The notes below the pieces were generated by a model. The model was given only the letters and a program-made list of their open reading frames with translations. It made no database searches and had not been told where the DNA came from. This document shows, piece after piece, positions 56,045 through 64,000 of a DNA stretch of 64,000 nucleotides. The translations under genes and the position numbers were made by a program. The first letter of the stretch is position 1; every line of letters begins with the position of its first letter. This DNA is from Fistulifera solaris (lineage: Eukaryota; Bacillariophyta; Bacillariophyceae; Naviculales; Stauroneidaceae): positions 126,501-190,500 of the forward strand of contig AP026127.1 in NCBI GenBank assembly GCA_030295235.1. Reading direction: 5' to 3'.

Positions 56045-57618
56045 TGTCGCGAAAAGAATAAATGATAAGCAGAATTCGAATACTTTTCAAAATAAATGTC
56101 AAATGAGGAGATGGCAAAGGTGTCAAACACAACCGATGAGAATTATGGACCATCCAACATCCAACACGGCGAGAGGATCATCAAGGAAAATGGCTTCGAC
56201 CAAAGCAACGCCCAGTCGAGCCGGCCGGTGTTTTCATCGTACTTAATTAACCACATTCGGAAAGACCAGGCTTCGTTTCTAATCTTGGAACGAAGTGTTC
56301 GGGTTCAACCATATAGTAGTTTAGTACCGGCAGCGTCAGTTTCAACACAGAAACGAGAATGCCGTCGGATAATGTTGGATTTAACCCCATTTTAGTCCCC
56401 GCTTTGAATGTCTCAAAAGGTGAATACCGAACAACTGTGACGACGTGACGACAAGTGCATCCGAATGTACTATAAGCTTCATTGAGGTATCGCTGGAACT
56501 TTTTCTGTCAAAGAAACTTAAAGTGCTCGTAGTAGGCGCGAAATGACTCAGTGTTCTTTTGGTGAAGTGTCATTAAGAATATAAAAAAGAACAAAGGATG
56601 GCCAGAACGTTTAACGTTTCAGAATGTTTCCCAACGAATATTTAAAGACTACTTACTACATTACAACGAAATTCCGCTGTTTTTCTCTATGCGGTCATTC
56701 GAATTTCAGATGCGGTTTTGTGTTTTGTCGTACGTCGTTTTTCAGCAGTTCTGACACCTTCAAACTTCAAAATGCGAAGCTCAAAGAAGCTCAATGGCCC
56801 CATTCTAAATAGTCTTGGAAGTAGTGAAAACTTCATGGGAAAATCGCAATAATTTAGTGAGTAAAAAACATTTGGTCCAATGTTCTCTCGCCAGCTGATC
56901 CCTTTTCCCGCCTTTTTTCGGAAGGTGTGTCAGTTTCGTGTGTGTCGTTATCTGTGGAAGGTGTGTGTCTCAGTGGGAATTTTAAATTTCAAAAGCATCG
57001 TTGCCCCTTTGCGTCGCCATCTGTTTTTCGTTCGGGCGCAACGAAGGAATAGCCTTGTGATTGAGATTGATAACCTCTGTATACCGATGTTATCGCCGTT
57101 ATCTTCGTTCATTGAGATTCCTTGCTCCTTGCTTATGAAAGGAGAAACATAGACCGTTGATCTGAGAGGGTGATGAATAATGAATAATGAACCATCATCG
57201 TGTTGGTCTTATTTCTTTTGTGGCTGTCATGAACCATAAGAACCAACGAAAAGTAGTGGCCCACTATTTCCTTCGAACAAGTTTGACAGCTGTGCAGCGC
57301 AACGTCGCCCGCTTGTTAGCGTAGGTGATCACAAAACCAAGGTGAATACAGCAATATCGATTACTCCTTGACGAAATACTTCTTTGGCCAAGAAAATTCG
57401 ATTTTTTGCGTAGAGATAATTGTCGAGCTATACAACGTTGCGAAAAGCTGATTGTAACGATTGTGAAATCAAGGCGCTGCTTTGAAGCCTACGAAGACAC
57501 AAAATTGTTAGCAGTACTTTTGGTCGGTTCCGTGGTGAAAGAGCTACATACATCAGTGCTTGAATTTAAATGGATAACCCGCCTTATTGGTATTAGTGAG
57601 ATGATGACAAAACTTAAG
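56045..57618. other. 1.6-kb region without a convincing gene
   Basis: Several small plus-strand frames (56096-56395, 56624-56812, 56880-57152, 57406-57678) have ATG or near-ATG starts but no recognisable motifs; none is called. Confidence 0.4.
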
Positions 57619-58038
57619 TTACTCGTCCATCGACTGCGAACGTTTAACAAAATAACTACACCAAAATCCGCATCGTGAATCGGGATTGCACAGTTCTCGT
57701 GACAGTTGTATTTGTTGAATCTCTTTGCACGTCCGTAGCAAAGATATATTTGAAGCACCCTGTTCACGCGCCATGGCCTCTCGTTCGTCCGCGCAGAGAA
57801 CTGTGGCTGGTCCTTCCCTCCGGCGATGTGTTTCAAAATAATCAACATCCCACGTTTCCGAAAACTCTACTTCCCAGTCCAACGTGACTGGTACTCCTTC
57901 ACTGACTGCCGGATTGTCTCCTAGTATCATTTTATGTTCATGGACGCGGACGACCGAAAACTGGACACTCCGTTCGTCTTCCTGGATAGTTTTCGTGCCT
58001 CGGAAGGGCCAACAATGATGTATCATCGTCGTGATCAT
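57619..58038 (-). CDS. small ILGD-motif family protein, member 2
   Basis: The ATG at 58038 starts MITTMIHHCWPFRG and the frame is intact to the stop at 57619. The core RSVQFSVVRVHEHKMILGDN, then PAVSEGVPVTLDWEVEFSET, matches the members at 13796 and 59264. The second half has a helical motif ADEREAMAREQGASNISLLR, with a counterpart in member 3 (SEREEMARHHGASDQCLLET). Divergent from member 3, about 1.2 kb away. No targeting signal. The family is uncharacterised, and this entry and member 3 share the whole length of the protein. Confidence 0.7.
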   Translation of the reverse strand: MITTMIHHCWPFRGTKTIQEDERSVQFSVVRVHEHKMILGDNPAVSEGVPVTLDWEVEFSETWDVDYFETHRRREGPATVLCADEREAMAREQGASNISLLRTCKEIQQIQLSRELCNPDSRCGFWCSYFVKRSQSMDE

Positions 58039-59263
58039 AGTGAGCAATGAGTTATTGAAACAAAAGACGATTTTGTGGCAATGTTTGTTTGCTAAATTTG
58101 TGACTGCTTTTGGTAGCTCTGAGCTTCGTCGATAGGTGTGTTCTTTGTCGAGAAGAACGGCACCCGATTGCGATTTTATGTAGGCTTAAAGTGTAGAAAT
58201 GAAACGCATTAGGACTCCTTATCCATTTTCATTGCTGAAATGAGAACATCTATTTTCGGCTCATGACACACGATAATGAACACGCCCCTTCTTACACAAA
58301 AAGGATCACGATGCGTTTTTTTTATTTTGAAAACTCATGAATTTGGTGCGGCGTTGTCGGTCGTGCAGCTGTGCTCAAAGCTCCTCCGATGCTGCTTGTT
58401 CCTCCTCCAGGAAACGGCGAACGACTCTGTACGCCTATGGAACTATTCGTGACTGATTCCAATATCTAGAGAATATTGGCGACTTTCAATCATTTCTTCG
58501 CTTGATAAGGAAGTCCGATAGGTATCTAATAGGTTGATCGTTTCGATGGACTGACTGTCAACTGTGACTTTTTCCTCATCAAACTACAGACACGGTCCAA
58601 AATATCAGGCCGAGACCTCGAAACCTCGACAGTCTTTATAGCAGATAATTTGTTGAAACTAATTCTGCATCGCTCCGAATAGATAGGATGTGATCTTGCT
58701 AAGGAATGCATTCAAAAATTGTTGTTTGGATTTTACTTTATTTTTTTGGAGTGTTGTAAATGTGCAAAAACAGTGCGGCCAAGGCAGCCTGGGACATAGT
58801 ACTGAAAAGAGGACAGTTCTCAGTCAGTGAGTATTGAGTATGCCTTGATCTTGAAATGGCTCGAAGCGGTTCTCGATTCTACATAAATGATCATACTCAT
58901 GGTCGTGAGGCGATTTCCAGAAATCAGCGTCTCTCGATATTTTGCCTTAGGTTCACGTTTGGCGCAGAACTGGCGGTTATTGATACGGTAATGAAGCATC
59001 TAAGTAGTTTGAAATCCGTGAATTTCAGTTTTAGTACTTACAACCATTAAGAGTTAGTATACCTTACTCTTGATAGTCGGTATCAGGGCAATAGTAGAGA
59101 AAAATTCCCCGTTGCCTTCCCATCGGATTATTTGCGCACACCGAAAACAACACATGGATACCTTGTACATTATTTTTTCTCGTCTTGACGAGAAGCAGCT
59201 CGGAGGAGGAAAGCAGAAAGGGACGATGGAACCTTTTGCAGCATATGGTGGTCATTTCATAGA
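58039..59263. other. shared upstream region of two divergent ILGD-motif genes
   Basis: 1.2 kb, AT-rich, with no gene supported. A T-run lies at 58316-58325. Confidence 0.5.
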
Positions 59264-59683
59264 ATGGAAAGCAAGGGGCCGCCGCAAACCGCCATGATGC
59301 CCGGAAAACGCAAAGTCGCATTTTCACCGACCGTCGAAATACACCATCACAAACTGATTCTAGGAGATCACCCTTCGGTGTCAGAAGGCATTCCCCTCAC
59401 ACTCGACTGGAGTGTCGAATACAGTGAAGCCATTGATTTAGATGCGCACGAAAGTCGGTGTCGGAATGGTCTCCCGTTGTTCGAGTCGTCGGAACGAGAG
59501 GAAATGGCCCGTCATCATGGGGCGAGCGATCAGTGTTTACTGGAAACGCGCAAAGAGCTATCGCTCATACAAACATCACGGCGCCTCTCGGAACTCGACC
59601 AGCCGTGGGGACTGTGGGGATCCATGAGTGATTCGTCGCATTGCTACCAACAACAGCGATGTGGCATTTTGCTCACTTTATGA
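59264..59683 (+). CDS. small ILGD-motif family protein, member 3
   Basis: The ATG at 59264 (MESKGPPQTAMMPGKRKVAF) opens an intact frame of 139 residues. The core VEIHHHKLILGDHPSVSEGI, then PLTLDWSVEYSEAIDLDAH, is nearly the same as member 2 (ILGDNPAVSEGVPVTLDWEV). It is followed by the shared helix SEREEMARHHGASDQCLLET and a Trp-rich end (PWGLWGSM). Soluble, small and acidic in the second half. Function unknown. Confidence 0.7.
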   Translation: MESKGPPQTAMMPGKRKVAFSPTVEIHHHKLILGDHPSVSEGIPLTLDWSVEYSEAIDLDAHESRCRNGLPLFESSEREEMARHHGASDQCLLETRKELSLIQTSRRLSELDQPWGLWGSMSDSSHCYQQQRCGILLTL

Positions 59684-59815
59684 TGACTCAATTCTTTTTC
59701 TTCATGCAACAGCCTTTCATATTACTGCTGTGACTACCACACAGCTAATAAAAATAAATATAGACTTATTAAGTTAACTTATGTGGCGTTTCTCCATGTT
59801 CATGATCTTCCGTTA

Positions 59816-60750
59816 TTAATCTTCGGATTCCAGCGATTCACATAGAGTATCCGTATGCTCTGATAGCAAAACCGCAGTGCGTTGAAAATCATGGGCCGCT
59901 TGTTGATTCCAAAGCTTGAATATCAGAGAGGGTCGCGACGCCCTTTCCGCCTGTTTGAAAAGGAAAGAACAAAGGAACAATCGATTGAACGAATACAGAC
60001 GTCGGATCAACATGCCATCGTCGGCGATCAATTGATCATTTAGATTTTTGACTCTTATCATCTTATTCTTTTCAATAAGCGTTGGAGCCACAGGTAATTA
60101 GGATCGACCTGTGTCGGGTACGTGTCAAGCTTGATCGTTGCCGGGCGTTGGCGGTCTTCCACTGCAGCAAAAATAGCCTCGATGTTGGAAGCCCACTGTA
60201 CCGCATTGAGCAATTCCAGAGTGTCTAAACTTTTATTTGTGGCCATAGCTCTGATGAGCGGCTTTGCCATGTCATCAGCGACTGTCTCCTCCGTCGTTTC
60301 GAAGTTCCATCGTAACTTTCTTAGGTGTTCGGATTTGGCCACCTGGTCGAAAAAGGAAGTTATGAACTGCATGGGATGACTGCTGCTCAAATCTTCCACG
60401 TTGGCGCAAAGATTAGTTGCTACAATATCAACCGACGAGATATCCACGTCGAAACCTTCGTCCGCCTGCACGCCAAACGTAAGATGTTCCACCGGCCCTG
60501 CTAAAGCAAGAGGGATCAGATCTCTGGATAAATTAATTGCCAAGCGTAACTTCATCGAAACGATTCAGATGCAAACAAAGACGTCGCAGGAATCCCTCTT
60601 CAACGCAGTCCAATGTCAAGGAGCCAAACATTGACTGGCGTCTCTCAATAAGATTGCAAAATTCAACACCGCCATCATGAAAGGAAACCCTCCTTAACGC
60701 CAAGGGAATAAGTGTAAACAAAAATTTGTTGCACCCATCAATCAAGCTTT
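59816..60750 (-). CDS. repeat-type protein, 5' end unresolved
   Basis: Solenoid-like sequence runs in two or three frames. CRLESLIDGCNKFLFTLIPL and RRVSFHDGGVEFCNLIERRQ (about 60600-60745) join after a frame change near 60545 to LRLAINLSRDLIPLALAGPV and EHLRKLRWNFETTEETVADD. Another change near 60060 gives NDQLIADDGMLIRRLYSFNR and LLSEHTDTLCESLESED. The end resembles the gene at 34291-35894. I cannot place the start: no ATG is in frame near 60750, and the end of the MYND gene abuts it. Either there is an upstream exon or the two belong to one gene split by an indel. Uncharacterised diatom-type family. Confidence 0.5.
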
Positions 60751-61815
60751 CAAGGCGACATATCCCAATTGTAGATCGGATTACTACCAAAAACCTTTTC
60801 AAGCAACTCGACAGCACCGGGAACTCGCTGAAAGCATCGAACACAGTCCCAAACCGTTCTATATATATCCGAAGGATGTTCGTGAATGATTTTTATGGGT
60901 GGTGGCTGATCGATGATGGGTCTCGGACGAATAAGCGCCGGAAGCATGGAGGGATTCTTCCAGTGAATCGTACCCAGCCTACGCTGAATGAGATGTCGAT
61001 CAGCTTCAACGTTGTAGCCGGGACGAACGAGCATTTCCTGAAGGTTGAATTGCACTTCTTGAATTCGATGCCTCGTAACAGAGCTTCATGAGCCGCTACA
61101 ATCCGCTGTTTGATAATGACAAGGGCTACCAAGAAAGGTCGTTCAATCTTGCACAAATCAGCATCCGACATGTTTTGAAATAGCTCCGAGTAGCGACCAG
61201 CGGGGTCTCGAGGATAGATCCACTCGCCTTCTCTCGTGTTGGCGCTGTTAGCATACATTTGTTCAAGAGCCAAAATGACATCTTCGTCCAGCTCTACCCA
61301 GTATCGAATGAACGACAACGCATCATCATCTCGATTCACGCACAGCAGAAAGAACGGAGCCCGCAAAACACGCTCCCAGGTAATCATTGGCCCCCAATCG
61401 GAGATTTTCCAAAATGTAAAAGACGGCCTTTTCCCAGACTTCCTTGACTTCACTTTTCGTGCGCGGCCTCCTAATACCCATCCGCCAAGTCGTAGCTTGC
61501 TTCCATGTACGTTTGTGTGTGCGGTAGATCCCAAAAGTAACCGACTTCGGTTTCAAAGATGTTATCGGTCATGCTGACACCGAGGAGGACAGTTTGTTGT
61601 TGCATAATTTTGGTAAACTTGGCAATTTTCTGGCACGTTTTTCGATGCTTTTGCTTATAATGGTTCTTCTGACAAGCGCTGTCACAGTACCAGGCTGATT
61701 TACATTGTGAACATTTTAACAACTTCGGGGGTTGTTTCCAGCAGTGTAAGCAACACGGTTCTTGTCGTACATGTATATCCTTTCCTTCGTACATCGGAGT
61801 AGTGTCGTCCGTCAT
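60750..61815 (-). CDS. MYND-type zinc finger protein
   Basis: The ATG at 61815 starts MTDDTTPMYEGKDIHVRQEP. The MYND finger follows: CCLHCWKQPPKLLKCSQCKS, then AWYCDSACQKNHYKQKHRKTC, with the expected C/H spacing. It probably mediates protein-protein contacts. Downstream, in several frames, are RRPRTKSEVKEVWEKAVFYI, APFFLLCVNRDDDALSFIRY and IYPRDPAGRYSELFQNMSDA, ending VFGSNPIYNWDMSP at 60750. At least three frame changes (about 61470, 61370 and 61040) are needed. The pattern VNRDDxxxSFIRYW matches MYND-plus-helical-repeat proteins common in diatoms. Divergent from SHQ1. Confidence 0.8.
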
Positions 61816-62229
61816 TTTTCGCAACAGAGGTATGTATGAATTAACAACTTGAATTGATACCTTCGAAAGCACTCGAGAGCTTTTCACGAGCCTCCTCTTC
61901 CGTTTGACTTGGAATGATTTTTGTGTTTGCTATATGTTGTCGCTTACGCGTCTGTACGTTGTACGTCCGTTTTGGGAGAAACGTTAAAATCCCCGCGAGG
62001 TCGCAAAGATGCTACCAAGGCTACAAAGCATTCTATACAGCGACGCAAAATTTTATACGGAGTAATCCACTCTCGTCTCGTAGCAGTTCCCCCCGCAACA
62101 AGGAAAGTCAAAAACATCACCCGATGAACCTATATCGCGTCTGATTGAAAGCTTAGATAAGCGTATCGAAGAACTTGTATTGTCTTAGTCATTCAGTATC
62201 CTTCTTCATTCAGCAGCGCGACAACTAAA

Positions 62230-63724
62230 ATGCCGATTACACCACGCTTTCATCTTTCGCAAGACGAAACTGACATCATTCTACGGATTTCGGTGCCTCA
62301 TTTTCGTGTCTCGAGTGAAACCATTCAAGTCGTCATTACCGATGATTCAATCTTGCATTTTTCCAGTTCACCGTATTTGCTGGTGTTGAATTTTTCACCG
62401 CATCGGTTTGCGGAACAAGCGGACGAAGCTTGCGCCCAATACGAAATCGCGACCAAAGAGCTCGTACTGCGACTCCGGAAAGCGCAAGAACACGAAATGA
62501 TTTGGGACAATCTTCATTTGTTGGGGCAGTTAGTATCACCGAAATCGGCAGTAGGAGCCGAAGCGCCGTGGTTGCAAAAAAGTCGTAGCGAGTACAGAGG
62601 TGGAGGATATTCCGACGGAAGATACGACGAGTGCATTGGATGGTTATGGCTTTATGAATATGTTTCAGAATATTTACGAAACTCTCGCCAGAGAAGAAGC
62701 TTCGTGGTTAGAAGTTCCTTGGAATTCATCAGAGTCTCGAGAAGAGCGTCGGAGGAAACGAATAGTCTCGGAAAACGAATGCTTTGATCAAGAACGCTAC
62801 CTACAAGACTTGGATGTGTCGGATGACTATATCTATCAAAACGCAGTATCTTTCATACCATTTTGGACTGAGACGATTGAACAGCAGCTTGATTCATTAT
62901 CGCTTCAGTCGTCAGCACAGGGTTTCTCCGATCAAGAACAGCAGGACCTTCTGTCGATACCCTATCCCATCCTGCCGCAAACAACAAAGTTTTCGTCTCG
63001 ATCGCTCCTGATGAATCTCCTCGATATTCTATTTGCCTATGTCTATGATCATTTGACCACAGATGGCGAGCCGACCGTCGAGTCCGCGTGGACTGTTACA
63101 AAGCTCAGTGCTTCGTTGTCCTGTCTCGAGGACTGGAGTCATGACACTGTAGAAACAGTTATGATTTCTTCGTGCCGAAGGACTCTCTTGTACCCATACT
63201 TAAGGAACATGGATCTGGCTTGCTTGTGTTGGCAACATGTTTCCAACATCATACCCAGCGTCGATCACATTGTGCGTGCTCTACTCCAATTACGCAACAT
63301 TCTGCTGAAAACAGATCAGTATCACTACTTGTCGAATCAAATCTGGATTGATCCCTACTTGGCATGGATACAACGAGAAAACGATGCCTTGGTGAAAGAT
63401 CTGAGGTATCTGTATTGTACTGTTCAAGAAGTACTGAAAAAATGGAAAGAGGATCCATCTAGTCTCAAAGAAGCATTACAGCTGGGCGTCCTGGAATTGG
63501 AGCAGTCTTTGAATACTTTAGGAGAAAGTGAAGAAGAAGACGACGACGACGATTCTGCTGATTTCGATAGTGGTTCGTCCGGAGAAGATGATGATGACTG
63601 TGGCGGAGAAAGTGAAGTACTTAGTGTGGGAGAGGCAGTTGTTCAGCGTCGGCACGTCTCCGATGCCTTGTTAGATTCGAAAATCAATGAGTCAAAGCTA
63701 TTCATAGTCAAAAATCTACTTTAG
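62230..63724 (+). CDS. SHQ1: SHQ1, H/ACA ribonucleoprotein assembly chaperone
   Basis: Binds dyskerin/Cbf5 before it joins box H/ACA particles (rRNA pseudouridylation, telomerase RNA). The ATG at 62230 starts MPITPRFHLSQDETDIILRI. Residues 1 to about 95 form the CS (Hsp20-like) domain, including SSSPYLLVLNFSPHRFAEQA. After WLQK one extra A in an A6 run (about 62576-62581) shifts the frame; the protein resumes VVASTEVEDIPTEDTTSALD and GYGFMNMFQNIYETL. The SHQ1-specific helical domain follows (FSSRSLLMNLLDILFAYVYD; YLSNQIWIDPYLAWIQREND). The C-terminus is acidic (EEEDDDDDSADFDSGSSGED). Total is about 495 residues, normal for the family. Divergent from the MYND gene. Confidence 0.88.
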
Positions 63725-63781
63725 TGAACAATTTCACGGGTTTCGCTGCAAAATAGAATAAGATGGCTCACTTTGGCTCGC

Positions 63782-64000
63782 CTAAGCCGCCGCTGACGTT
63801 GAGTCGTTACTGGTATGATGACGCGGTAGCGAACAGATGATCTCCCCTAATACAGCACTGACAGTGCTTCCGACAGCGCAAGCTAGACTCATCTTTTCAG
63901 CGACAATCAGCGACGAGTGACTCAAATGTGCCCACAGTGCATAGACGATCCAAATATGAAGGACCATGTCAACAAAATCGGTAACAGCCGCCACGCCGAA
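63782..64000 (-). CDS. 3' end of a probable membrane protein, cut by right edge
   Basis: The frame is open from the window edge to a stop at 63782 and gives 72 residues. It has two hydrophobic segments (VDMVLHIWIVYALWAHL; SLACAVGSTVSAVLGEII) and a polar C-terminal tail (RHHTSNDSTSAAA). The start lies outside the window. It is too short to name; an integral membrane protein is likely. Confidence 0.45.
   Translation of the reverse strand, partial: FGVAAVTDFVDMVLHIWIVYALWAHLSHSSLIVAEKMSLACAVGSTVSAVLGEIICSLPRHHTSNDSTSAAA

Overview
This window is nuclear DNA from a unicellular photosynthetic eukaryote, most likely a diatom (Bacillariophyta). Genes lie on both strands, have few short GT-AG introns and are separated by a few hundred bases. 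One gene encodes a PsbP-like thylakoid-lumen protein with a signal peptide followed by a transit-like and twin-arginine leader, as expected for a secondary plastid. Eukaryotic housekeeping genes (CHMP1, a Q-rich PX/BAR sorting nexin, SHQ1) sit beside families I regard as typical of diatoms. Almost every recognisable gene is cut by single-base frame changes, mostly at homopolymers. Where a paralogue in the same window allows comparison, these look like residual long-read assembly errors rather than gene death, so each CDS is given as one locus.

Layout. 1-95: start of a gene that runs off the left edge. 790-1330: a broken, unrecognised coding relic. 1422-9963: an Argonaute gene (minus) and a Dicer gene (plus), head to head, about 650 bp apart and with CCAAT boxes between them. 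Together they supply the enzymatic core of an RNA-interference pathway. 10358-11656: a type II membrane, glycosyltransferase-like protein. 13310-13799: a long imperfect palindrome whose right arm contains the start codon of a small protein (13796-14451). That protein belongs to an ILGD-motif family with two more members at 57619-58038 and 59264-59683. 15781-18219: a large secreted von Willebrand D plus cysteine-repeat protein. 20787-21553: a secreted cysteine-containing protein.

22186-30364: two type II Na+/phosphate cotransporter paralogues, each beside a paralogue of one small membrane-like protein. This is a duplicated two-gene module, inverted in part. Both transporter genes carry an intron immediately after the ATG and share an 18-bp upstream element. 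31371-35894: PsbP-like protein, two low-complexity proteins and a repeat-type protein.

36531-47283: a transposon block. First comes a Ty3/gypsy element with identical 211-bp LTRs and a 5-bp target duplication. About 55 bp further on is a 5.5-kb unit whose 1.2-kb ends are inverted instead of direct, also flanked by a 5-bp direct repeat. 47284-49940 shows no convincing gene. 49942-54927: two small related proteins, CHMP1 and a sorting nexin. 55613-64000: a small hypothetical protein, the ILGD pair, a repeat-type gene, a MYND-finger gene, SHQ1 and a gene cut by the right edge.

The most notable content is the head-to-head Argonaute-Dicer pair, in the same window as two natural inverted repeats that could give rise to double-stranded RNA.
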